DNA from: Bacteroidota bacterium
GTDB taxonomy: Bacteria; Bacteroidota; Rhodothermia; Rhodothermales; UBA10348
Assembly (NCBI GenBank): GCA_022571135.1
Contig: JACZYK010000033.1
Span: forward strand, 1 to 14,940
DNA length: 14,940 bases
Direction of reading: 5' to 3'
Numbering within the stretch: the stretch's first letter is position 1; the number at the start of each line of letters is the position of its first letter. The translations under genes and the position numbers were made by a program. The notes under the pieces are model-generated. The model saw nothing but the letters and a program-made list of their open reading frames with translations, ran no database searches and was not told the origin of the DNA. Positions 7,276 through 14,842 of the stretch are shown here, one piece after another.

Positions 7276-7351
7276 CGAATCAAGGCGTGATGAGAGACTT
7301 TTAGTGAAATCAAATGAACGACGAACAACACAGAGTGGCCCGTTTACAGGC
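7263..7351. repeat. Perfect 14-base inverted repeat bracketing the trpE start region
   Basis: GCCTGTAAACGGGC (7263-7276) and GCCCGTTTACAGGC (7338-7351) are exact reverse complements, 61 bases apart. A looser outer pair, GGCCTGTTAAC at 7228-7238 and GTTTACAGGCC at 7342-7352, matches at 10 of 11 positions, so 7228-7352 could be a roughly 125-base MITE-like insertion. The GTG at 7304 falls in the loop of the RNA hairpin. Confidence 0.55.
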
Positions 7352-8854
7352 CTTAATACTGTCTTGAACGGATTCCATGAATTCAAGGACCTTGTCGACC
7401 GACATCGCGAATCCGGGCACAGCCAAATCGTTATCCCGGTCTTTAAGCGGTTGAGCGCCGATCTGTTGACTCCCGTATCGGCGTTCCTTCTGCTCAGAAA
7501 CAGGTCTACATATGCTTTTCTGCTGGAAAGCGTGGAGGGCGGCGAAAAGCTCGCTCGATATTCGTTCATCGGACGCAATCCCTACCGGGTCCTCACGGCG
7601 AACGGACGATCCGTCACGGTTCGGGAGGCAAATGGACAGGAGCGGGTGGAAGATCGAACCATCTTCGAGGTACTGCGGGATGAAATCGCGGCGTATCACG
7701 AGGTGGCTGTTCAGGGGCTTCCACGATTCTCCTGTGGAGCGGTCGGATACCTGGCCTATGATGCCGTCAGAGTCCTGGAGAAACTGCCGGGGGCTCCTCC
7801 GGACGATATGGGAGTTCCGGACGGTTTGTGGGCGTTCTATGACACGGTGGCCGCATTCGACCATGTGAAGCACCAGTTGGTACTGATGAGTTCCGTTTTT
7901 GTGGACCCCGACACGGACCTGGAGCCGGCCTATGCGCGAGCCACCAAAAAAATTGAGGGGATCGAAAAGGATCTGTCGGCGAACTCCCTCCCCAGACCCG
8001 ATCCAATCATCCTGACGGGAGAAATATCGTCGAACGTCGAGCGGGAGCGATTTGAAGACGCTGTTCGGCGGTCCAAAACGTACATAAGGGAAGGAGATAT
8101 ATTTCAGGTAGTTCTCTCACAGCGATTCGAAATACAGTTCGAGGGAGATCCGTTCAACCTGTACCGAGCTCTCAGACAGGTCAATCCTTCTCCCTATCTC
8201 TTCTTCCTCGATTTTCCGGAGTTCACCCTCGTGGGGTCTTCACCGGAGGTTCTCGTCCGCGTCGAGGGCTCCATGGCAGAGGTACTGCCCATTGCCGGCA
8301 CGCGCCCGCGCGGATCGACGCAAGCGGCCGACGAGCAGTATGAAAGAGACCTCCTGGCGGATCCGAAAGAGCGGGCGGAACACCTGATGCTCGTAGATCT
8401 CGGACGAAACGATCTCGGACGCGTGTGTCGCTACGGCAGCGTCTCGGTGGATCGCTATGCGTATGTAGAGAGGTACTCGCATGTGATGCATATCGTGTCA
8501 TCAGTGTCCGGAGAAGTCGAAGAAACATCGAGCAGCATGGATGTTCTGGCCGCCTGTTTTCCGGCGGGCACCGTCAGCGGAGCACCGAAGGTGCGCGCCA
8601 TGGAGATCATCGACGAACTCGAGCCGACACGCCGGGGAGCATACGCCGGGGCAGTCGGTTACATCAATTTCTCCGGCGATCTCGACACGTGCATCACCAT
8701 CCGAACGATGCTCGTCCGTAACGGAACGATCTACGTCCAGGCCGGCGCCGGCATCGTCGCCGACAGCGATCCGGCTCGGGAGTTCGAGGAGACCGTCAAC
8801 AAAGCCAGGGCCCTGCAAACGGCAATCCAGATGGCTGGCCGGGAGCTTCTATGA
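7304..8854 (+). CDS. trpE: Anthranilate synthase component I
   Basis: Up to 516 residues. With TrpG it makes anthranilate from chorismate and glutamine, the first committed step of tryptophan synthesis. The N-terminal domain has the Trp-binding LLES motif (residues 73-76), so feedback inhibition is expected. The chorismate-binding domain shows PIAGTRPRG near 328, EHLMLVDLGRNDLGRV near 360-375, CFPAGTVSGAPK near 422 and QAGAGIVADSDP near 480. Family similarity begins only around residue 24 (FHEFKDLVDRH). The GTG at 7304 has GAGAG seven bases upstream, but the first 20 codons lie in an inverted repeat; a TTG at 7364 (codon 21) would give a more usual 496-residue protein. The gene is first after the attenuator. 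Confidence 0.95.
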   Translation: MKSNERRTTQSGPFTGLNTVLNGFHEFKDLVDRHRESGHSQIVIPVFKRLSADLLTPVSAFLLLRNRSTYAFLLESVEGGEKLARYSFIGRNPYRVLTANGRSVTVREANGQERVEDRTIFEVLRDEIAAYHEVAVQGLPRFSCGAVGYLAYDAVRVLEKLPGAPPDDMGVPDGLWAFYDTVAAFDHVKHQLVLMSSVFVDPDTDLEPAYARATKKIEGIEKDLSANSLPRPDPIILTGEISSNVERERFEDAVRRSKTYIREGDIFQVVLSQRFEIQFEGDPFNLYRALRQVNPSPYLFFLDFPEFTLVGSSPEVLVRVEGSMAEVLPIAGTRPRGSTQAADEQYERDLLADPKERAEHLMLVDLGRNDLGRVCRYGSVSVDRYAYVERYSHVMHIVSSVSGEVEETSSSMDVLAACFPAGTVSGAPKVRAMEIIDELEPTRRGAYAGAVGYINFSGDLDTCITIRTMLVRNGTIYVQAGAGIVADSDPAREFEETVNKARALQTAIQMAGRELL

Positions 8855-8913
8855 ATGCCGCGTGCGCATTGCAATTATGTGACAGATTCACGCCGGTGGA
8901 GCGGCAATCTTCT

Positions 8914-8931
8914 TACTTTTCACTTTATGAT
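8914..8931 (+). promoter_or_regulatory. Possible internal promoter ahead of the unknown trp-operon gene
   Basis: The 102-base gap after trpE is unusually A+T rich for this operon and holds TACTTTTC (like the Bacteroidota TAnnTTTG box) and TATGAT (like a sigma-70 -10 box). No convincing upstream element goes with either. Confidence 0.2.
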
Positions 8932-8956
8932 AGTCAACCGAGGACACGAGTATTAA

Positions 8957-9400
8957 ATGAGAATCAAGGATCTCGTTCTCAGAAAGGGCTGGGCGGGAAA
9001 GACGATCTCGCGCGCAGAGACCGCCTCGCGCTTCAACACGCTCATCCGTTCGCTCATCGAGCTGATGCATGCATACGACCACGCAATCGACACCCTCCCG
9101 TCCGGAGATCACACCGGTGCGCTCGAGCGCGCCATGAACCGTCTACGTGCAGACATCGGAAAACTCAGCGAGACGGTCCACAGTTGTGGAGTCGTCTCGT
9201 ATTCGGGCACAGACATCGAACCGGGCAGTATTTCACCCGATAAAAACGGTTGGAGGGGCGTACTGGAACTCGAGGCGGCTTTCTCAAGCCGTTTGAAAGA
9301 CGAAAAGGCGGTCGAACATCAGATGCGCTCGCGAGCCGTCCTGGGAGCGTTCGCCTCCAATTCGGAAGCCCGGATGGAAATCCTCCGAAACCTATCGTGA
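8957..9400 (+). CDS. Conserved-looking protein of unknown function inside the trp operon
   Basis: 147 residues; I do not recognise the family. It is probably soluble and mostly helical: an amphipathic helix at about 19-46 (AETASRFNTLIRSLIELMHAY), a second at about 54-77, a short loop region with GVVSYSGTDIEPGS at about 83-98, and a long charged helix at about 103-146 ending in SEARMEILRNLS. No signal peptide, membrane span or obvious catalytic motif is visible; there is one Cys (Cys82). It sits between trpE and trpS on the same strand, 102 bases after trpE and 48 before trpS, so it should be co-transcribed with tryptophan synthesis unless the gap holds its own promoter. The start is the first in-frame ATG. 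No clear ribosome binding site is present; GAGG lies 13 bases upstream. Confidence 0.75.
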   Translation: MRIKDLVLRKGWAGKTISRAETASRFNTLIRSLIELMHAYDHAIDTLPSGDHTGALERAMNRLRADIGKLSETVHSCGVVSYSGTDIEPGSISPDKNGWRGVLELEAAFSSRLKDEKAVEHQMRSRAVLGAFASNSEARMEILRNLS

Positions 9401-9448
9401 CGATCGGGCTGCAGCACTGCCCGTTTGCCCATCGCAGAATTGATCACC

Positions 9449-10468
9449 ATGGCTGCCAAGTCACATACGGTCTCTAATAAAAATCCCGTCGTAGTCTCCG
9501 GAATTCAGCCCTCGGGGACGCTGCATATGGGTAACTACTTCGGAGCCATACGCCAGCACATCGACTTTCACGATCGCCACGAGGCCTATTTTTTCATCGT
9601 CAATTATCACGCCCTCACTACGCTTCAGGATGCGGAGGCACTTCGCCGATACTCTGTCGAGGTTGCGCTGGACTATCTGGCGCTGGGATTCGATCCCGAA
9701 AAAGCGAACCTGTTTCTGCAGAGCGATGTGCCCGAGGTCACCGAGCTGGCCTGGATCTTTTTCACGCTGACGCCGGTCTCCCAACTCGAAAAGAGCGTTG
9801 CATTCAAAGAGAAGGTTGCCCAGGGTTTATCGGCAAACGCCGGTTTGTTCAACTATCCGATCCTTCAGGCGGCCGACATCCTGATCTACGGAGGAACACT
9901 TGTGCCCGTGGGTGCGGACCAGAAACAGAACATCGAAATCTGCCGGAATCTGGCGCAGAAATTCAATGACCGCTATCCACAGAACCCCCCTGTTCTACCC
10001 GTTCCCGAGCCCTACATCCTGGATCGTGTGGCCGTTGTTCCCGGGATCGACGGGCGGAAGATGTCCAAGAGCTACGACAACACGATCGGCATTTTCGACG
10101 AGGGCGAGGTTCTGAAGAAGAAGGTGATGAGTATTGTGACCGACTCGACGCCCATAAAGGAGCCCAAAGACCCGGATTCCTGCAATGTTTTTGCGCTTAT
10201 AAGGCTCTTCGGCAGTGAGGAACTCGTCAGGCGGATTGCCGCTGCGTATCGCGAAGGAGGTTACGGATACGGACAGGCCAAGAAAGAACTTCTCGGTCTC
10301 ATCGACGCTTACTTCGCCGGGGCGAGAGATCGGCGTCGGGACCTCGAAAAGCGACCGGACTATGTGCTGGACGTGCTCCGCGACGGGGGAAAACGAGGAC
10401 GCGCGCGTGCGCGCGTGTACATGGAGAAAATCCGGTCTGCCACGGGTCTCATTACAACCCACTCGTGA
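9449..10468 (+). CDS. trpS: Tryptophanyl-tRNA synthetase
   Basis: 339 residues, the usual size for this class I synthetase, which attaches tryptophan to tRNA-Trp in the cytoplasm. The HIGH-like motif is PSGTLHMGN (21-29) and the second ATP motif KMSKS is at 204-208 in GRKMSKSYDNTI. The adenylate domain contains PILQAADILIYGGTLVPVGADQ, typical of TrpS. The ATG at 9449 was chosen over a TTG at 9425 because it leads directly into the conserved NPVVVSGIQPSG. A 5-bp GC hairpin (9405-9423) followed by three Ts lies just upstream but is too weak to call a terminator. The TGA overlaps a GTG in the trpG frame. Its position inside the trp operon places charging of tRNA-Trp under the same attenuator that senses it. 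The C-terminus is basic (GKRGRARARVY). Confidence 0.96.
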   Translation: MAAKSHTVSNKNPVVVSGIQPSGTLHMGNYFGAIRQHIDFHDRHEAYFFIVNYHALTTLQDAEALRRYSVEVALDYLALGFDPEKANLFLQSDVPEVTELAWIFFTLTPVSQLEKSVAFKEKVAQGLSANAGLFNYPILQAADILIYGGTLVPVGADQKQNIEICRNLAQKFNDRYPQNPPVLPVPEPYILDRVAVVPGIDGRKMSKSYDNTIGIFDEGEVLKKKVMSIVTDSTPIKEPKDPDSCNVFALIRLFGSEELVRRIAAAYREGGYGYGQAKKELLGLIDAYFAGARDRRRDLEKRPDYVLDVLRDGGKRGRARARVYMEKIRSATGLITTHS

Positions 10469-10470
10469 GC

Positions 10471-11052
10471 ATGATACTGATAATAGATAATTACGACTCC
10501 TTCACCTACAATCTGGTCCATCTCATAGCCAGGGGGACGGATGATCTGATCGTTCGTCGTAACGACGATCTTTCGGTCGAGGACATCGCCGAGATGAAGC
10601 CCGACGGCATTCTGATATCTCCGGGGCCGGGCCGTCCCGCCGAGGCGGGTGTTACGTGTGAGATGATCGAAACGCTGTCCGATCGAATCCCGATTCTCGG
10701 AGTCTGCCTGGGCCACCAGGCGATCGGAGAAGTATTCGGGGGGACGGTCACCTACGCCCCAACCCTCATGCACGGAAAAACGAGCGAGATTCAGCACGAC
10801 GGTCTCACGGTTTTCCGGGACATTCCGCAGCGCTTCACGGCAACCCGGTACCATTCCCTCGTGGTATCGGAGAAAGGCCTCCCCGAATGCCTTCAGGTCT
10901 CAGCTTCAACGATCGACGGCGTGATAATGGGCCTCCGGCACAGGGATCGGCCCGTGGAGGGAATCCAGTTCCATCCCGAGAGTCTTCTGACGAGGGTCGG
11001 TCCAGACCTGATCGCCAACTGGATGGCAAGTCTGCCAATCGTCGCCTCCTGA
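10471..11052 (+). CDS. trpG: Anthranilate synthase component II, glutamine amidotransferase
   Basis: 193 residues, a single class I glutamine amidotransferase domain that hands ammonia to TrpE. It starts with the family hallmark MILIIDNYDSFTYNL, which fixes the start at the ATG; a GTG six bases earlier (10465) overlaps the trpS stop as GTGA and would add two residues. Oxyanion motif SPGPGRPAEAG at 50-60, nucleophile Cys79 in GVCLGHQAIGEVFGG, and His168/Glu170 in GIQFHPES. In many bacteria this protein also serves folate synthesis as PabA; no pabB is visible, so a double role cannot be judged. It follows trpS by two bases, suggesting translational coupling. Confidence 0.96.
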   Translation: MILIIDNYDSFTYNLVHLIARGTDDLIVRRNDDLSVEDIAEMKPDGILISPGPGRPAEAGVTCEMIETLSDRIPILGVCLGHQAIGEVFGGTVTYAPTLMHGKTSEIQHDGLTVFRDIPQRFTATRYHSLVVSEKGLPECLQVSASTIDGVIMGLRHRDRPVEGIQFHPESLLTRVGPDLIANWMASLPIVAS

Positions 11053-11101
11053 CTTTCCCGGTTTAACCCGTAAAGAATTATCAACCGCCCCCGGATATGC
11101 C

Positions 11102-12127
11102 ATGCATTCGATTCTGACCTCCATCGCCGAAGGCCGAACGCTCTCACGCGCCGATGCCGAACGGGCCATGAACATCCTGCTGGAAGGGACTGCATCGTCC
11201 GTAGAGATCGCGGGGTTTCTTCTCGGTCTGAGGTCGCGCGGGGAGACGATCGATGAATTGGTGGGACTCACGCACGCCATGCGCGAGCATGCGGTACCGG
11301 TTTCGCTGCCGACGGAAGAGGCCCTCGATATAGTCGGCACCGGCGGTGATCGAAGCGGCACGTTCAATATTTCGACGGCCTGTGCGTTCGTATGCGCCGG
11401 CGCCGGCGTGATCGTAGCCAAACACGGAAACAAGTCGGTCTCATCCAGATCCGGATCCTCGGATTGTCTGGAAAAATTGGGCGTACAGACGAACCTGGGG
11501 AAGGCGGGTGTGGAGTATTGCCTTCGCCAAACCGGAATGGCGTTCATCTTCGCTCCGCTTTTTCACCCGGCCCTGAAGCATGTCATGCCGGTCCGCAAGG
11601 GCCTCGGTGTCAGAACCTGCTTCAATATTCTGGGCCCGATGTGTAATCCTGCAGGCGTACGGCGTTATCTGATCGGAGCCTTCAGTGAAGATGTAGCCGA
11701 AGCGATGGCCGAGATCCTGGTAACGCTCGGCGCCACGCACGTCATCGCAGTGCACGCACACGATGGGCTCGACGAAATATCCCTCAGCGGTCCTACGACT
11801 GTTTTTACCCGGTTTCCGGGCTACGAAGCGACCAGGAAAACGTCCATCAGCCCGTTCGATTACGGCATGACTCCGGCCCCTCTTGAGTCCGTGATCGGGG
11901 GTGATGCCGCCGCCAATGCGCAGATCGTAAGGGACGTACTCGGCGCCAAGACGGGAGCGCCCCGAGACATCGTCACGCTCAACTCCGGATTCGCTCTGTA
12001 CGCCGCAGGAAAGGTCTCTACCGTCGTCGAGGGCATCGCGGCGGCAGTAGAGAGTATTGTTTCCGGTGCCGCTATGGATCGCCTGGAGCGGCTCATCGAC
12101 GCTTCTCACGAAGCCCCAGCCGAATAG
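11102..12127 (+). CDS. trpD: Anthranilate phosphoribosyltransferase
   Basis: 341 residues, typical for the unfused enzyme. It joins anthranilate to phosphoribosyl pyrophosphate. Motifs: the PRPP loop GTGGD (79-83), NIST (89-92), KHGNKSVSS (107-115), FNILGPMCNPAG, and the metal-binding Asp-Glu pair in HDGLDE (220-225). The N-terminal helical bundle includes LRSRGETIDELVGLTHAM. The start ATG opens directly into the family's N-terminus (MHSILTSIAEGRTLSRADAE). It is preceded by a 49-base gap after trpG that has no hairpin worth calling. There is no fusion to TrpG as found in enteric bacteria. Confidence 0.96.
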   Translation: MHSILTSIAEGRTLSRADAERAMNILLEGTASSVEIAGFLLGLRSRGETIDELVGLTHAMREHAVPVSLPTEEALDIVGTGGDRSGTFNISTACAFVCAGAGVIVAKHGNKSVSSRSGSSDCLEKLGVQTNLGKAGVEYCLRQTGMAFIFAPLFHPALKHVMPVRKGLGVRTCFNILGPMCNPAGVRRYLIGAFSEDVAEAMAEILVTLGATHVIAVHAHDGLDEISLSGPTTVFTRFPGYEATRKTSISPFDYGMTPAPLESVIGGDAAANAQIVRDVLGAKTGAPRDIVTLNSGFALYAAGKVSTVVEGIAAAVESIVSGAAMDRLERLIDASHEAPAE

Positions 12128-12130
12128 AAC

Positions 12131-12946
12131 ATGGGTAAGAGCATCCTCGATACGCTGGTTGCCGAGACCGCGGAACGGCTCGTCGAGCGCAAGCGGGAGA
12201 CGAGCCTTCGCGACCTCGAAGACCGTCCACTCTTTGGCTCTCCGCGAATCGACCTGGCGCCGAGGCTGCGCCGCGATCGACTATCCATAATTGCCGAAAT
12301 CAAGCAGGCGTCTCCTTCACGCGGTGTCATCCGCTCCGAATTTGATCCTCGCGGTATCGCCGAGTCGTACGATGACGCGGGAGCCGATGCACTCTCGGTC
12401 CTCACGGAGCCCGTGTACTTCATGGGAAGCCTCTCGGACATGGAGACGGCCAGGCAGGCCGTTTCGATCCCGGTTCTGAGAAAGGATTTCATTATCGATC
12501 CATTCCAGCTCGTTGAAGCGAGGGCCTATGGGGCCGACGCCGTCCTCCTGATCGCCACGGTACTCGAGCGTAACCAGATCGCCGAACTGCTGCATGCCAG
12601 TCACGAACTGCAGCTATCGGCGCTCGTCGAGGTGTACGATATCCACGAACTGGATCGAATTGATCTCGACCTCGTCGAGACCCTGGGTGTGAACAACCGA
12701 GATCTGCACTCGTTTGAGGTCGATCTGAATCACGCTCCGTATGTTCTCTCCCATGTGCCGGACCGCATAGTCCGGGTAGCGGAGAGCGGTATGAAAACGG
12801 CCCGGGATCTGGCTTCCGTCCGGGAGGCCGGAATCGATGCTGTTCTGATCGGGGAAACGTTCATGCTCGGACCTGATCCGGGAGAAGTACTCCGGCGGAT
12901 GCGACGGGAATGCGAGTCGATTCTGGAGCGCGCCAGCAAGCCTTAG
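12131..12946 (+). CDS. trpC: Indole-3-glycerol phosphate synthase
   Basis: 271 residues, a single TIM barrel without a fused PRAI domain. It closes the indole ring with loss of CO2. All catalytic positions are present: Glu56 and Lys58 in AEIKQASPSRG, Lys118 in VLRKDF, Glu167 in ALVEVYD, Asn188 in GVNNRDL, and Glu218-Ser219 in AESG. LIGETFML at 239-246 is the phosphate-binding end of the barrel. It starts three bases after the trpD stop (TAG-AAC-ATG), so ribosomes probably pass straight from one to the other. There is no Shine-Dalgarno sequence beyond the trpD end. Confidence 0.96.
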   Translation: MGKSILDTLVAETAERLVERKRETSLRDLEDRPLFGSPRIDLAPRLRRDRLSIIAEIKQASPSRGVIRSEFDPRGIAESYDDAGADALSVLTEPVYFMGSLSDMETARQAVSIPVLRKDFIIDPFQLVEARAYGADAVLLIATVLERNQIAELLHASHELQLSALVEVYDIHELDRIDLDLVETLGVNNRDLHSFEVDLNHAPYVLSHVPDRIVRVAESGMKTARDLASVREAGIDAVLIGETFMLGPDPGEVLRRMRRECESILERASKP

Positions 12947-12959
12947 CCGAGATCGCCCT

Positions 12960-13604
12960 ATGGACATCAAAATCTGCGGTATTACGAACCTTGCCGACGC
13001 CCGGTATGCAGCGGCAGCAGGAGCTACCCACCTGGGATTCATCCTGTATGAATCCAGTCCCCGCTTCGTCGAAGAGAATTCGGCGAAGGAAATCATCGAG
13101 TGGGTGTCCGGGCCAGTAAGCGTGGGCGTGTTTGTCAACCGGAATGCGGACGAGATCAATCGAACGGCGGAAAACGCGGGATTCGATATGGTACAGTTGC
13201 ACGGCGACGAAACGCCTGAAACGTGCCGGGCAGTTGAAAAACCGGTATTCAAGGCGATTCGCATCCAGGCCGGCAGCGGCTTCGAAGACGTGCGCTCGAT
13301 AATGCTCCCGTATACGGAAGCGGTTGATTATTTTTTGCTGGACGCCCATTCCGCCATAGCTTTCGGCGGCACCGGAACCCTCATCGACTGGGAACTTGCG
13401 GCTGCACTGGCAGAACAGTTTCCGATCTTTCTCTCGGGCGGGATAACGCCCGAAAACGCGGCCGATGCCCTCAGGCTCGTTCGTCCGGAAGGAATGGACA
13501 TTTCGAGCGGTCTCGAAGAAGAACCGGGGCGAAAAAGTTTTGAGAAGATTGACGCTCTGTTCGAAGTCCTCGATGCGGCGGCCCAATCGAACGATTCAGC
13601 ATGA
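12960..13604 (+). CDS. trpF: Phosphoribosylanthranilate isomerase
   Basis: 214 residues, a compact TIM barrel that carries out the Amadori rearrangement of phosphoribosylanthranilate to CdRP. Catalytic Cys6 lies in the hallmark MDIKICGITN and catalytic Asp128 in FLLDAH. GGTGTLIDW (136-144), FLSGGITPENAADAL (157-171) and DISSGLEEEPGRKS (180-193) match the phosphate-binding end of the family. The last motif usually ends G-x-K-D; here it ends GRKS, a minor change. It sits 13 bases after trpC and its TGA overlaps the trpB ATG as ATGA, giving tight coupling. Trp order C before F is kept as separate genes, unlike the fused enteric enzyme. Confidence 0.95.
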   Translation: MDIKICGITNLADARYAAAAGATHLGFILYESSPRFVEENSAKEIIEWVSGPVSVGVFVNRNADEINRTAENAGFDMVQLHGDETPETCRAVEKPVFKAIRIQAGSGFEDVRSIMLPYTEAVDYFLLDAHSAIAFGGTGTLIDWELAAALAEQFPIFLSGGITPENAADALRLVRPEGMDISSGLEEEPGRKSFEKIDALFEVLDAAAQSNDSA

Positions 13605-14842
13605 AGCAAAGCGTAACACCAGATCGCAACGGCTCGGAACGAGGATACGCCGTCCCCGACGAAAGCGGCCACTTCGGCGTTTACGGAGGGGCCTTCGTAC
13701 CCGAAATCCTGATGCCGGCGCTCAAGGAACTCGCCGCAACCTATTCGGAGGCGATGCGGGATGCACAGTTTACGGCCGAGTTGGACGCACTGCTGAAATC
13801 GTACGCCGGCAGACCGACAGCCCTTACGTTTGCCCGGCGGCTCTCCGGGTCGCTGGGAGGGGCCAGGATTTATCTCAAACGAGAAGATCTCTGTCATACG
13901 GGATCGCACAAGATCAACAATACGATCGGCCAGATTCTGCTGGCGCGCCGCATGGGTAAGCGACGCATCATTGCCGAAACAGGCGCCGGCCAGCACGGGG
14001 TGGCCACGGCGACCGTCTGCGCCCGTTTCGGGCTGGACTGCATCGTCTATATGGGTTCGGAGGACATCGAACGGCAGCGTCTCAACGTCCATCGAATGCG
14101 ACTTCTCGGAGCCGAAGTGAGGCCCGCCACGAGCGGCAGCCGGACGTTGAAGGACGCTACCAACGAGGCCATCCGGGATTGGGTAACGAACGTACGCGAC
14201 ACCTTCTATATCATCGGATCCGTCGTCGGACCCCACCCGTATCCCACGATTGTAAGAGATTTTCAGTCCGTTATAGGACGTGAAGTCGAAACCCAACTCC
14301 GGGAGATCGAGAATCGCTCCGCACCCGACGTATTGTTGGCCTGCGTGGGGGGCGGCTCCAACGCAATCGGGCTCTTCTACCCCTTCCTGGACAATCCGAA
14401 TGTGCGCTGCATCGGCGTCGAGGCCTCGGGCGAGGGTCTCTCCGGAAAACACGCAGCTACTCTCACGCTCGGAACACCCGGCGTGCTGCACGGGACGATG
14501 AGCTATCTCCTACAGAATTCGGAGGGGCAGGTCGAACAGGCTCACTCGATATCGGCCGGGCTGGACTATCCCGGAGTAGGCCCGGAACACGCCTACCTCA
14601 AGGACATCGGCCGCGTCTCCTATCTTACCGCTTCGGACACCGAAGCATTGGAAGGCGTTCGCCTGCTGGCGCAATCTGAAGGGATCATTCCCGCTCTCGA
14701 AACCGCGCATGCCATCGCCCGGCTGCCCGACGTGGTTCGGGAGATGAAAAAGGAGGAGATCATCGTGGTCAACTGCTCGGGCCGGGGAGACAAGGACATG
14801 AACACCATAGCATCCAAACTCCAATATGACCCGACTCGGTAA
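13601..14842 (+). CDS. trpB: Tryptophan synthase beta chain
   Basis: 413 residues, full length for the TrpB1 type that works with an alpha subunit. It condenses indole with serine using PLP. The PLP Lys104 is in LCHTGSHKINN, catalytic Glu126 in AETGAGQHGVATATVC, the PLP phosphate loop is CVGGGSNAIG (248-257), and ISAGLDYPGVGPEHAYL (317-333) is the conserved COMM-proximal region. The C-terminal part has NCSGRGDKDM. The N-terminus before HFGVYGGAFVPE is a 23-residue extension, ordinary for the family. The start ATG overlaps the trpF stop (ATGA). The last 17 bases overlap the next reading frame. Confidence 0.97.
   Translation: MKQSVTPDRNGSERGYAVPDESGHFGVYGGAFVPEILMPALKELAATYSEAMRDAQFTAELDALLKSYAGRPTALTFARRLSGSLGGARIYLKREDLCHTGSHKINNTIGQILLARRMGKRRIIAETGAGQHGVATATVCARFGLDCIVYMGSEDIERQRLNVHRMRLLGAEVRPATSGSRTLKDATNEAIRDWVTNVRDTFYIIGSVVGPHPYPTIVRDFQSVIGREVETQLREIENRSAPDVLLACVGGGSNAIGLFYPFLDNPNVRCIGVEASGEGLSGKHAATLTLGTPGVLHGTMSYLLQNSEGQVEQAHSISAGLDYPGVGPEHAYLKDIGRVSYLTASDTEALEGVRLLAQSEGIIPALETAHAIARLPDVVREMKKEEIIVVNCSGRGDKDMNTIASKLQYDPTR

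Noticed and set aside
7314..7367. 17-codon frame as a second leader peptide
   Set aside because: It has no Trp codon and no good ribosome binding site; it is noted only because its stop overlaps the alternative TTG start of trpE.
8851..9243. 130-aa frame overlapping the trpE stop as ATGA
   Set aside because: Its composition (many Arg and His) is that of an out-of-frame shadow of the 147-aa gene at 8957, which has the more protein-like sequence.
9401..9448. T-box or terminator ahead of trpS
   Set aside because: The gap is 48 bases with only a 5-bp hairpin and three Ts, too small for a T-box and too weak for a terminator.
13328..14491. 387-aa leftward frame
   Set aside because: It is antisense to trpF and trpB, both fully supported by conserved motifs.
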